Below, piece by piece: positions 8,725-19,032 of a stretch of 64,000 nucleotides of DNA (position 1 is the stretch's first letter; each line of letters opens with the position of its first letter). This DNA is from Curtobacterium sp. VKM Ac-1376. Its GTDB lineage: Bacteria > Actinomycetota > Actinomycetes > Actinomycetales > Microbacteriaceae. The notes under the pieces were generated by a model. That model saw nothing but the letters and a program-made list of their open reading frames with translations. It made no database searches and was not told where the DNA came from. The DNA lies in contig NZ_JADKRV010000009.1 of the NCBI RefSeq assembly GCF_015351025.1, forward strand, positions 1-64,000, read 5' to 3'. Made by a program: the position numbers and the translations under genes.

Positions 8725-9672
8725 ATGGACGACATCGAACCCCAGCTGCTCCGGGTCCTCCGCGCCGTGGCCGACGGTGGGTCGATCACCCGAGCCGCCG
8801 CCGCGCTCGGGTCGAGCCAACCCGCCGTCAGCCAGCTGCTGACACGCGCCGAACAGCGCCTCGGGCACGCGCTCGTCCTGCGTGGCGGACGCGGCGCGAC
8901 GCTCACGCAGGCCGGCCAGGTGCTCGCCGCCCACGCCCTGCACGTGCAGGCCGCGCTGACCGCCGCGCGCGAGGACCTGGACGCCGTCGGTGGCCTCACC
9001 CGTGGTCGGGTGCGGCTCGCCGGGTTCCCGAGCGCCTCCTCCACCCTCGTGCCCGCGGTGCTCGCGCGACTGGCGACGACGGCGCCGGGCGTGACGACCT
9101 CGTACATCGAGGTCGAACCGCCCGAGGCACTCGAACTCCTGCGCGGCGGCGAGGTCGACGCCGCCCTCACCTTCACCTACGTCGGCGACGAGGTCGGAAC
9201 CACCCCGGACCCGGGACTCGTCACCCGGGCACTCGGTCGCGACCCGCTCGCGCTGGTGACTCCGGTCGAGCCAGGAGGCGCTGAGCGGATCCGCCCCGCC
9301 GGCTCCACCGTCGTGGACCTCGCGTCCCACCGCGACGGGCGGTGGATCGGCGGCTGTCCGCGCTGCCGGGGGCACCTGCTCGCATCGTGCGCGACCGCCG
9401 GGTTCACGCCGGACATCGTGCTCGAGACCGACAACGCCGCGGCGGTGGTGGGGCTCGTCGCCGCCGGGCTCGGGGTGGCGCTGCTCCCCCGGCTGGCGCT
9501 CGTGACGACGGTGATCCCCGCCGAGGTCGCGATCGATGCCGTGGACGACGACCTGGCCCGACGGGTCGAGGTCGTCGTGGCCCGCGGGGCCGAGCGCGTG
9601 CCGAGCGTCCGGGCGACGCTCGAGGCGGTCCGGGCATCGGCGCACCTGCTCGATGGCCCGCTGCCGCGCTGA
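8725..9672 (+). CDS. LysR-family transcriptional regulator
   Basis: A 315-aa LysR-type regulator. The N-terminal winged helix-turn-helix is clear: LLRVLRAVADGGSITRAAAALGSSQPAVSQLLTRAEQ, about residues 7-45. The periplasmic-binding-like effector domain follows from about residue 90, with GRVRLAGFPSASSTLVPAVL as its first strand-helix. It is divergent from the PLP enzyme at 7599-8654, which is its probable target, and is likely autoregulated from the shared intergenic region. The ligand is unknown. Confidence 0.93.
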   Translation: MDDIEPQLLRVLRAVADGGSITRAAAALGSSQPAVSQLLTRAEQRLGHALVLRGGRGATLTQAGQVLAAHALHVQAALTAAREDLDAVGGLTRGRVRLAGFPSASSTLVPAVLARLATTAPGVTTSYIEVEPPEALELLRGGEVDAALTFTYVGDEVGTTPDPGLVTRALGRDPLALVTPVEPGGAERIRPAGSTVVDLASHRDGRWIGGCPRCRGHLLASCATAGFTPDIVLETDNAAAVVGLVAAGLGVALLPRLALVTTVIPAEVAIDAVDDDLARRVEVVVARGAERVPSVRATLEAVRASAHLLDGPLPR

Positions 9673-9720
9673 GGGTGGTTCGTGGTCGGTGGCCGGCCCG
9701 TCGACCGCGGCGGGGTCGAC

Positions 9721-10518
9721 TCAGGCCGTTGGGGTGTCCACCGCGCCGCCGTACCGTCGGTCCCGGCTCGCGTACTCCTCGATCGCACCCCACAGGTCGG
9801 TGCGACGGAAGTCCGGCCAGAGCCGGTCGAGGAACACCATCTCGGCGTAGGCGGACTGCCACAGCAGGAAGTTGCTCGTGCGCTGCTCCCCCGAGCTCCG
9901 GAGGAACAGGTCGACGTCGGGCATATCGGGCACGTACAGCCGCTTCGCCAGTGCCTTCTCGGTGACCTGGCTCGGCTTCAGGCGTCCGGCGGCGACGTCC
10001 TCGGCCATGCCCCGCACGGCGTCGACGATCTCGTTCCGGCCGCCGTAGTTCACGCACATCGTCAGCGTGAGCACGTCGTTGCCCGCGGTCATCCGCTCGG
10101 CGGTCTCGAGTTCGTCGATCACGCTCCGCCAGAGCCTCGGACGCCGTCCGGCCCACCGCACCTTGACGCCCCACTCGTGCAACTGGTCGCGCCGGCGCCG
10201 GATGACGTCGCGGTTGAAGCCCATCAGGAACCGCACTTCTTCAGGAGAACGCTTCCAGTTCTCCGTCGAGAACGCGTACGCCGACACGTGCCCGACACCG
10301 ATCTGGATCGCGCCGGCGACGACGTCGAGCAGCGAGGCCTCGCCAGCCTTGTGCCCCTCGATCCGGGTCAGACCGCGGCCGTTCGCCCACCGGCCGTTGC
10401 CGTCCATGACGATGGCCACGTGCTCCGGCACGAACCGGGCCGGGATCGCCGGGGGCGTCTCGCCGGTCCAGTCGATCGGGCGGAACGGTTCGACGTCGTC
10501 GGGGCGGCGGGGGCTCAT
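9721..10518 (-). CDS. uppS: Isoprenyl transferase (undecaprenyl/decaprenyl diphosphate synthase)
   Basis: A cis-prenyltransferase making the polyprenyl diphosphate lipid carrier for peptidoglycan and cell-wall polymers. The 265-aa protein has the diagnostic [10 protein letters not shown] motif with catalytic Asp39. It also has the [14 protein letters not shown] segment and the C-terminal [23 protein letters not shown] substrate-binding block. The start at 10518 overlaps the recO stop in an ATGA, a pairing common in actinobacteria. Product chain length cannot be decided from sequence. Confidence 0.95.
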   Translation of the reverse strand: MSPRRPDDVEPFRPIDWTGETPPAIPARFVPEHVAIVMDGNGRWANGRGLTRIEGHKAGEASLLDVVAGAIQIGVGHVSAYAFSTENWKRSPEEVRFLMGFNRDVIRRRRDQLHEWGVKVRWAGRRPRLWRSVIDELETAERMTAGNDVLTLTMCVNYGGRNEIVDAVRGMAEDVAAGRLKPSQVTEKALAKRLYVPDMPDVDLFLRSSGEQRTSNFLLWQSAYAEMVFLDRLWPDFRRTDLWGAIEEYASRDRRYGGAVDTPTA

Positions 10519-11363
10519 GCGGTGGGGGCTCCTTCGACAGCGGGATCGGGGTCGGGCAGGGCGGGTGCGGGGGTGGAAGCCACCGCGCGCGCCGTCGCCT
10601 CTGGTCCGCCGTGGGTCTGCGGCACCGGCATCGGGTGTTCGGAGCGGTCGACGTGCGGCAGGGACCGGAGCGATCGTTCCAGGTGCCACTGGGCGTAGGC
10701 CGCGACCACGCCGGAGGCCCGCGAACGCGTCCGCTCGTCGGTGGCGTCGACCGTTGCCCAGTCTCCGGCGAGCAGGGAGCCGAGCACCCCGAGCGTCGCC
10801 GGGTCGAGCCGCGGCGTGCCCGGGGGCGCCGCACGGTCGGCGACGACACCACCGAGCTGCACCACGAACGCCGAGTGCGGGCCGGGCTCCCCCGTCACCG
10901 CACAGTCGCTGAACGAGGGCGCCCACCCGGCGATGCTCATCGCGCGGAGCAGGTAGGAGTCGAGGGTCGCGCTGGACTGGTGCTCACCGCGCGACAGGGA
11001 CCGGAGCGCCCCGACGAGCAACAGGTACTGCTGCAGCCCGGCGTCGGCCTCGCTCAGTCGGTCGGCGGTCTCGACCATGGCGCTGGCCGCGGTGTACGCG
11101 CCGTAGTCGGCGACGATCTGCGCCCCGTACGCGCCGAGGGACTCCGCCTGGGTGACGATGTCGAGCGACCGGCCCTCGTAGAACTGGGCGTCGACGACCA
11201 TGAACGGTTCGAGCCTGCTGCCGAACTTCGACGCGGTCCGCCGCACGCCCTTGGCCACCGCGCGGATCTTGCCGTGCTGCCGGGAGAGCATCGTGACGAT
11301 GCGGTCGGCCTCACCGAGCTTGTGGGTGCGCAACACGACGCACTCGTCCCGGTACAACGGCAT
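10515..11363 (-). CDS. recO: DNA repair protein RecO
   Basis: Mediates RecA loading and single-strand annealing in the RecFOR pathway. The 282-aa protein opens with the OB-fold sequence [27 protein letters not shown] and the [24 protein letters not shown] stretch typical of RecO. A helical C-terminal domain follows; the zinc-binding cysteines of some RecO proteins are not evident. The open frame extends upstream into an intergenic hairpin. The start at 11363 has a GATACT hexamer 6 nt ahead and matches the family N-terminus. It forms an operon with uppS. Confidence 0.95.
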   Translation of the reverse strand: MPLYRDECVVLRTHKLGEADRIVTMLSRQHGKIRAVAKGVRRTASKFGSRLEPFMVVDAQFYEGRSLDIVTQAESLGAYGAQIVADYGAYTAASAMVETADRLSEADAGLQQYLLLVGALRSLSRGEHQSSATLDSYLLRAMSIAGWAPSFSDCAVTGEPGPHSAFVVQLGGVVADRAAPPGTPRLDPATLGVLGSLLAGDWATVDATDERTRSRASGVVAAYAQWHLERSLRSLPHVDRSEHPMPVPQTHGGPEATARAVASTPAPALPDPDPAVEGAPTA

Positions 11364-11369
11364 CTCACC

Positions 11370-11375
11370 AGTATC
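11370..11375 (-). promoter_or_regulatory. Possible -10 of recO (leaderless)
   Basis: GATACT on the minus strand, 6 nt before the recO ATG. It fits the leaderless spacing seen at many genes of this window, though its first base departs from TAnnnT. Confidence 0.35.
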
Positions 11376-11425
11376 CCCCGCCCCGCCGACACCCGATCGC
11401 GGTGCTCGTGCGGCGGTGGCTGCAA

Positions 11426-11512
11426 CAAGACGCCGTCGACGTCGCCCGACGCCGCGCGCTCGTCGAGACGCCGCGACTTTCGGTGGCGTCTCGACAACAC
11501 GACGGCGTCTTG
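11426..11512. repeat. Nested intergenic inverted repeat
   Basis: Outer arms (11426-11438, 11500-11512; CAAGACGCCGTCG and its complement) enclose inner arms (11462-11472, 11485-11495; GTCGAGACGCC and its complement). Both arm pairs are perfect, and the arms themselves share the GACGCC word. It lies between recO and the leuA terminator. A shorter relative, containing AGACGCCGGCGTCTTGCG, occurs at 53408-53425. Confidence 0.6.
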
Positions 11513-11539
11513 CGTCAGGAAGTGAACGTGCGCACGGAT

Positions 11540-11580
11540 GGGAGGCGCAGGTGCGGGACTGCCCCGCACCTGCGCCTCCC
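11540..11580 (-). terminator. leuA terminator hairpin
   Basis: Perfect 18-bp arms (11540-11557 and 11563-11580) around a 5-nt loop, 31 bp after the leuA stop. GC-rich with no U-run, as usual for this chromosome. Confidence 0.7.
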
Positions 11581-11611
11581 GGCGTGGTCACCTGCTCAGG
11601 CGGAGACGACT

Positions 11612-13831
<2,220 letters not shown>

Positions 13832-15232
13832 TCAGTCGACCGCGAGCGCCTCGGTCGGCGGGACGCGCATCGCGCGCCGCACCGGGGCGATGGTGGCGAC
13901 GACCGCCAGGACCAGCGCGCCGATCACCACGATGCCGATGGTCAGCGGCGGCAGCACCGGTGCCACGGGCGTCCCGAGCGAGCCGAGCAGCGTCTGTCCG
14001 CCGACCCAGCCGTACAGGGTGCCGAGCACGAGCCCCGAGACGACGGCCGCCACGACCATCTGCACGGCCTCGGTGACGATCATCCGGCGGACCTGCGCCG
14101 CGGTCAGCCCGAGCACACGGAGCAGCCCGAGTTCGCGTCGCCGCTGGAGCACCCCGAGGGCGAGGGCGTTCACCACACCGACGGCCGCGATCACGGCGGA
14201 GAACCCGACGATCACGCTGACCACCGCGTTGATCTGGACGAAGAGCTCGCGCTGCGCCTCGATCATCTGGGGCGTTGCACTCCCCTCGCTCATCGCCCGC
14301 ATCTGGGTCTCGAGCACGTGCTGCATGATCCCGAGCGCCACCGCGAAGGTGACCAGCAGGGTCACCCCGATGACGAGCCCGATCGTGGCTCGGGAGGACC
14401 GGCCCGGCGCCCGCATCGCGTTGCGCCCGGCGAGCAGGACGACCGGGTCGTGCGAGCCGATACGACCGATGAGCTGCAGCACGGGCGGCATCACGATGGT
14501 CGCGCCGACCGCGACGCCCGCGAAGGAGACGAACCCGCCGAGCGCTGCCGGGAGCACGGCGATCGGCGACGAGGCGCTGATCGCGAGTCCGAGGAGCACC
14601 AGCGCGGCACCGACCGCCATGAGCACGATCGCCCAGACCTTGCGGGCGGTGCCGGAGCGGACGTCGTCGTGGCTCGGCTCGATGCTCGAGGACAGCGCCT
14701 CGAGCGGAGTGACGGTCAGTACGCGGCGGGACCCCGCGGCGAACGCGCCCCAGGTCGCGAGGACGACGGCGACCACGGGGAGCACGAGCTCCCACGGCAC
14801 GAGGGTGTAATCGGTGTCGGGCAGGAACCCGTTGCCGCGGAGGACGACGACGAACACGGCCGAGAGCGCGGTGCCCACGACGGCGCCGCTGATCCCGCCG
14901 AGCACCCCGACGACGAGACCCGTCCGGGTGATCCGGGTACGGAGGGTGGCACCGGTGGCACCGATGAGCCGCTGCAGCGCGATGATGCGGGTCTGACCGG
15001 CGATGAGCGTCGCACACGTGTTGGCGGTGACGATCGCACCGACGTAGAGCGCGATGCCGAGGAACAGCCAGCCGACCACGGACAGAATCGCCTTGATCGG
15101 ACCGAGGTCGGCGAGTCCGGCGGCCCCGAGCGCCTCGGCCACGACGCCCGGGGCGATGACGAGCGCCGACCCGAACGTGGTGCCGAGCGCGGCGACGAGG
15201 ACGGTGGGAGCGAAGGACCGGATACCGTTCAC
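13832..15232 (-). CDS. ABC transporter permease, FtsX/MacB-like
   Basis: A 466-aa integral membrane protein with two FtsX-type permease repeats: membrane segments around residues 10-35, 50-75, 105-130 and 155-175, then further segments around 240-290, 320-345, 375-415 and 430-455. The conserved cytoplasmic end of each repeat is visible: RLIGATGATLRTRITRT and LLRVLGLTAAQVRRMIVTEA. It closes with the PVRRAMRVPPTEALAVD motif of this family. The GTG start overlaps the ATPase stop in GTGA. With the ATPase it forms a type VII ABC system, typically moving antimicrobial peptides or lipids or performing mechanotransmission. The adjacent two-component system suggests inducible expression. Confidence 0.9.
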   Translation of the reverse strand: MNGIRSFAPTVLVAALGTTFGSALVIAPGVVAEALGAAGLADLGPIKAILSVVGWLFLGIALYVGAIVTANTCATLIAGQTRIIALQRLIGATGATLRTRITRTGLVVGVLGGISGAVVGTALSAVFVVVLRGNGFLPDTDYTLVPWELVLPVVAVVLATWGAFAAGSRRVLTVTPLEALSSSIEPSHDDVRSGTARKVWAIVLMAVGAALVLLGLAISASSPIAVLPAALGGFVSFAGVAVGATIVMPPVLQLIGRIGSHDPVVLLAGRNAMRAPGRSSRATIGLVIGVTLLVTFAVALGIMQHVLETQMRAMSEGSATPQMIEAQRELFVQINAVVSVIVGFSAVIAAVGVVNALALGVLQRRRELGLLRVLGLTAAQVRRMIVTEAVQMVVAAVVSGLVLGTLYGWVGGQTLLGSLGTPVAPVLPPLTIGIVVIGALVLAVVATIAPVRRAMRVPPTEALAVD

Positions 15233-15981
15233 GCTGCGGCCTCCATCCCGAGCATCGTGGTGGAGATCGCGCCAGCGTCCATCGCGGGGCGGTCCGCGAT
15301 GATCCGGCCGTCGGCGAGGAACAGGATGCGGTCCGCGTTCGCGGCCGCGACCGGGTCGTGCGTCACCATGACGACGCTCTGCCCCCACTCCTGGACCGCA
15401 CCCCGCAGGATCGCGAGCACGTCACGACCGGTGCGCGAATCGAGCGCGCCCGTCGGCTCGTCGGCGACGACCACCGCCGGGCGTGAGGCGAGTGCCCGGG
15501 CGATGGCGACGCGCTGCTGCTGTCCGCCGGAGAGCTGGTGCGGCCGGTGCGTCAGGCGGTTGCCGAGCCCGAGCATCTCGACCAGACGGTCGATCCAGGC
15601 GGTCTCCTCGCGCGACGGCTTGTGTCCGCCGAGCAGGAACGGCAGCCGGATGTTCTCGCTGACGTCGAGCGTCGGCACGAGGTTGAACGACTGGAACACG
15701 AACCCGAGCCGACGCCGGCGGAGCTCGGTGAGGTCCTTGTCACCGAGGGCGGTGACGTCGACGCCGTCGATCCGGATCCGGCCCGCCGACACCGCGTCGA
15801 GACCGGCCGCGACGTGCATGAGCGTCGACTTGCCGGAACCCGACGGGCCCATCACAGCGGTGAACTCCCCCGCACCGATGTCGACGCTGACGTCGTCGAG
15901 CGCCGTCACCCGTCGGGATGCGTCGCCGTAGTGCTTGGACACGTGGTCGAGACGGATGATCGGAGCGTGGCTGGTGGTCAT
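15229..15981 (-). CDS. ABC transporter ATP-binding protein (MacB/LolD type)
   Basis: A 250-aa ATPase partner of the downstream permease. It has Walker A GPSGSGKST (about residues 45-53), the Q-loop in FVFQSFNLVPTL, and the signature LSGGQQQRVAIARAL. Walker B is VVVADEPTGALDSRTG and the H-loop is VTHDP. The NLVPTLDVSENIRLPFLL block is typical of MacB/LolD/FtsE-like ATPases. It starts 111 bp after the response-regulator stop with a hairpin in between, so it may have its own promoter controlled by that regulator. Confidence 0.93.
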   Translation of the reverse strand: MTTSHAPIIRLDHVSKHYGDASRRVTALDDVSVDIGAGEFTAVMGPSGSGKSTLMHVAAGLDAVSAGRIRIDGVDVTALGDKDLTELRRRRLGFVFQSFNLVPTLDVSENIRLPFLLGGHKPSREETAWIDRLVEMLGLGNRLTHRPHQLSGGQQQRVAIARALASRPAVVVADEPTGALDSRTGRDVLAILRGAVQEWGQSVVMVTHDPVAAANADRILFLADGRIIADRPAMDAGAISTTMLGMEAAA

Positions 15982-16062
15982 GTACCCACCCTGACGGCCG
16001 GGAGGCCTTCCCGCGTCGGTCGGTCGGCTCCTGTGGATCGTCCGGTCGGCTCGGTTCCCTGT

Positions 16063-16079
16063 GGAGGGTTCATCCCTCC
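16063..16079 (-). terminator. Short hairpin between response regulator and ABC ATPase
   Basis: GGAGGG-TTCAT-CCCTCC, a 6-bp perfect stem 13 bp after the response-regulator stop. It could be a weak terminator or an operator for the ABC genes downstream. Confidence 0.4.
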
Positions 16080-16092
16080 GGATGACGTGGCG

Positions 16093-16782
16093 TCAGTCCG
16101 CCTTCGTGACCAGGCCGTGCTCGTGGGCGAAGACGACGAGCCGCACGCGGTCCCGCAGCCCGAGCTTGGTCAGCACCCGTGAGATGTGGGTCTTCACGGT
16201 CGCCTCGCTCACGTACTCGTGCTTCGCGATCTCGCTGTTGCTGAAGCCCTTGGCGGCCAGGTCGAAGATCTCGCGCTCCCGGGGGGTGAGGTCCGCGAAC
16301 GACGGCGGTACCGCGACGGCACGCTCGACGGAGTCGTCGTACCGCCGCAGGAGCTCGCGGGTGGCCGAGGCCGCGAACACGGCGGTGCCGGCGTGCACCG
16401 TGCGGACGGCGGCGAGCAGGAACTCGGGGTCGGCGTCCTTGAGCACGAAACCGCTCGCCCCGGCACGGATGGCCTTCGCCGCGGCCTCGTCGAAGTCGAA
16501 CGTGGTCAGGACGAGCACCTTCGCGCCGTCGGTGCCGGACTGCTCGACGATGTGCGCCGTCGCTGTGATGCCGTCCATCACCGGCATCCGGACGTCCATG
16601 AGAACGACGTCCGGGCGGGTGCGGCGGACGAGCTCGACGCCCTCAGCACCGTCCCCGGCCTCGCCGACGAACTGCAGGTCCGGCTGCGAGTCGATGAGCA
16701 TCCGGATGCCCGTGCGGAAGAGCGCCTGGTCGTCGACGAGGGCGACGCGGATCAGGTGCTCAGTGGGCGAGGTCGTGGTCAT
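16093..16782 (-). CDS. Response regulator, NarL/LuxR family
   Basis: A 229-aa DNA-binding response regulator. The receiver domain has the acidic pair in ALVDDQ and the phosphoacceptor Asp63 in DVVLMDVRMPVMDG. Conserved Thr and Lys are in VLTTFD and FVLKDA. A LuxR-type helix-turn-helix follows (LTPREREIFDLAAKGFSNSEIA...VKTHISRVLTKL, about residues 160-215). Its start overlaps the kinase stop in ATGA. The likely target is the ABC transporter operon immediately downstream. Confidence 0.95.
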   Translation of the reverse strand: MTTTSPTEHLIRVALVDDQALFRTGIRMLIDSQPDLQFVGEAGDGAEGVELVRRTRPDVVLMDVRMPVMDGITATAHIVEQSGTDGAKVLVLTTFDFDEAAAKAIRAGASGFVLKDADPEFLLAAVRTVHAGTAVFAASATRELLRRYDDSVERAVAVPPSFADLTPREREIFDLAAKGFSNSEIAKHEYVSEATVKTHISRVLTKLGLRDRVRLVVFAHEHGLVTKAD

Positions 16783-18014
16783 CGGGCGGTGTGCTCCTGC
16801 TCGGTCGGGGTGATGCGGCCGCGGGGCATCTGCCCGCTGGCGGGCACGGAGGGCATGCGGACAGCGACCTCGAAGTCGTCACCGCGGGCACCAGCGGTCA
16901 TGGTGCCGCCGGTCATCACGGCACGCTCGCGCATGCCGACGAGGCCGTGGCCGGTACCGGGCCCACGGATGCCGTCGTCCGAGCGTCGGTTCACCACGGC
17001 GATCTCGACGGTGTCCGGCCGGTAGGTCAGGGCGGCGCGCACGGGACTGCCCGGCTCGCCGTGCTTGTACGCGTTCGTCAGGCTCTCCTGCACGATCCGG
17101 TACACCGCGAGCTGCGTGGTGGTCGGCAGTCCCGACGGGTCCCCCTGTCGTTCGACCCGGACGTCGAGCCCGAGTCGCCGCATCTCGTCGATGAGCCGGT
17201 CGATGTCGTCGATGTCGGGGGTCGGCGCCGTGCCCTGCTCGTGGCGGAGCGCGCCGAGGAGCTCGCGGACGTCGCCGAGGGCACGGCGGGCGGTGGCCGA
17301 GATCGTGGTGAGCGCCTGGTCGGCCACCGCCGGGTCGGCCTTCAGGGCGTACCGGGCACCGTCGGACTGCGCGATGACCACCGCCAACGAGTGGGCGACG
17401 ATGTCGTGCATGTCGCGGGCGATGCGCACGCGCTCCTGCTCGACGGCGACCGCACGGTCGGCCCGGGCGGCGTCCCGCTCCGCGAGGAGCTGGGCCTCGC
17501 GGCTCATGCTCGCCGATCGCCGGGTGCGGACGACGAGGCCGGCGAGCCACGGCAGCAGCAGCAGCAGGAGCACGACCGCGAACGAGGACACGGTGACCTG
17601 CAAGGACTGCTGCAGGGGCGTCGACGACTCGAAGGTCAGACGGTTCCGGTAGTCGTCGATGCCGAGGTACACCGCTGCGGTCAGGGAACCGACGATGGAC
17701 GAGACGAGCCCGGCCAGCCGGATCCGCCGACTGCCGTAGGCACTCGTCGTGAACATGACACCGGCGATGAAGACGTTCGACAGGTCCGGCACCTGGGCAG
17801 TCACCATCTCGAACACGGCGAACACCCACGCAACCGCGAGGGCGAGACCGGGCGACAGTCGTCGGAGCGCCAGGGCGCCGGTCATCCCGACGACGGTGAC
17901 GACCGAGAGCGGACCGTCGAGCCCCCTGCCGCTGGCGATCAGCACCAGGCCGCCGAGCACGACGGCGATGACGAGGTCGGTGATGACCTGGGCGCGCAGC
18001 ATCGGTCGGAACAC
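16779..18014 (-). CDS. Sensor histidine kinase (NarL-partner, HisKA_3)
   Basis: A 411-aa membrane kinase. About five or six hydrophobic segments fill residues 10-165. The dimerisation/phosphoacceptor box ERVRIARDMHDIVAHSLAVVIAQ has His203, followed by the HATPase domain with GTGHGLVGMRERA as the G-box. No large extracellular sensor domain is present, resembling intramembrane-sensing kinases linked to ABC transporters. The start is GTG at 18014: a TACCGT hexamer lies exactly 6 nt ahead, fitting a leaderless transcript and giving MFRPMLRAQ. An ATG nine codons upstream has no such signal. It is first gene of the kinase-regulator-ATPase-permease cluster. Confidence 0.9.
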   Translation of the reverse strand: MFRPMLRAQVITDLVIAVVLGGLVLIASGRGLDGPLSVVTVVGMTGALALRRLSPGLALAVAWVFAVFEMVTAQVPDLSNVFIAGVMFTTSAYGSRRIRLAGLVSSIVGSLTAAVYLGIDDYRNRLTFESSTPLQQSLQVTVSSFAVVLLLLLLPWLAGLVVRTRRSASMSREAQLLAERDAARADRAVAVEQERVRIARDMHDIVAHSLAVVIAQSDGARYALKADPAVADQALTTISATARRALGDVRELLGALRHEQGTAPTPDIDDIDRLIDEMRRLGLDVRVERQGDPSGLPTTTQLAVYRIVQESLTNAYKHGEPGSPVRAALTYRPDTVEIAVVNRRSDDGIRGPGTGHGLVGMRERAVMTGGTMTAGARGDDFEVAVRMPSVPASGQMPRGRITPTEQEHTAR

Positions 18015-18020
18015 CCGTCC

Positions 18021-18026
18021 ACGGTA
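18021..18026 (-). promoter_or_regulatory. -10 hexamer of the histidine kinase (leaderless)
   Basis: TACCGT on the minus strand, 6 nt before GTG at 18014. It decides the start codon of the kinase. Confidence 0.45.
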
Positions 18027-18087
18027 CGGCCGACGGGTCATCGGCGCGTCCGTCGACCGGATGACCCGGGCTGCCGGTACCGGTCGA

Positions 18088-19032
18088 TCAGAAGCCGAGG
18101 CGTCCCAGCTGCTTCGGGTCACGCTGCCACTCCTTGGCGACCTTCACCCGGATGTTGAGGTAGACGTGTCGACCGCCGAGCAGCGACTCGATCTCGACGC
18201 GGGCCCGCGACCCGACGTCCTTCAGGCGCTCGCCCCTGTGGCCGATGACGATCGCCTTCTGGCTGTCGCGCTCGACGAACAGGTTCGCGAAGATGCGCAG
18301 GGGCCCGTCGGCGTCATCGTCCTCGTCGGGTTCGACGACGTCCTCGATCACGACGGCGAGCGAGTGCGGCAGCTCGTCACGGACACCCTCGAGCGCCGCT
18401 TCACGGATGAGTTCGCCGATGCGTTCCTCGTCGGTCTCCTCGGTCACGGCACTGGAGTCGTACAGCTGCGGGGACTCGGGCAGCAGCGCGGTGACCACGC
18501 CAAGCAGGTCCTCGAGCTGCAATCCCTTCGTGCCGGACGTCGGGACCACGGCATCCCAGTCGCGGAGCTTCGAGACGGCCAGCAGCTGCTCGCCGACACG
18601 GTCCTTCGAGGTACGGTCGATCTTCGTGACGATGGCGACCTTCTTCGCACGCGGGTACTGGTCGAGCGTGTCGTTGATGAACCGGTCGCCCGGTCCGATC
18701 GGCTCGTTCGCCGGGACGCAGAACCCGATGACGTCGACGTCGCCCAGGGTGGCCTGCACGAGGTCGTTCAGTCGCTCGCCGAGGAGCGTCCGGGGACGGT
18801 GTACCCCCGGGGTGTCGACGATGATGACCTGGCCGCCTGGGCGGTGCACGATACCGCGGATCGCGCGCCGCGTGGTCTGCGGCTTCGACGAGGTGATCGC
18901 GACCTTCTCGCCGACCAGGGCGTTGGTCAGCGTGGACTTGCCGACGTTCGGACGGCCGACGAACGAGACGAAGCCCGCGCGGTAGGGCCTGCCGGATCCG
19001 GCGGGGGTGCTGTCGGTGTCGGTGTCGGTCAT
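18088..19032 (-). CDS. era: GTPase Era
   Basis: Ribosome-assembly GTPase that binds the 3' end of 16S rRNA. The 314-aa protein has G1 GRPNVGKST (residues 26-34), G3 DTPGVH, G4 TKID, and the C-terminal KH domain (about residues 215-300) with the VIGHRGERLKDVGSRAR core. Its start overlaps the hemolysin/CorC gene by 4 bp. It is the last gene of a long minus-strand block with ybeY, which acts on the same 16S 3' region. Confidence 0.97.
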   Translation of the reverse strand: MTDTDTDSTPAGSGRPYRAGFVSFVGRPNVGKSTLTNALVGEKVAITSSKPQTTRRAIRGIVHRPGGQVIIVDTPGVHRPRTLLGERLNDLVQATLGDVDVIGFCVPANEPIGPGDRFINDTLDQYPRAKKVAIVTKIDRTSKDRVGEQLLAVSKLRDWDAVVPTSGTKGLQLEDLLGVVTALLPESPQLYDSSAVTEETDEERIGELIREAALEGVRDELPHSLAVVIEDVVEPDEDDDADGPLRIFANLFVERDSQKAIVIGHRGERLKDVGSRARVEIESLLGGRHVYLNIRVKVAKEWQRDPKQLGRLGF

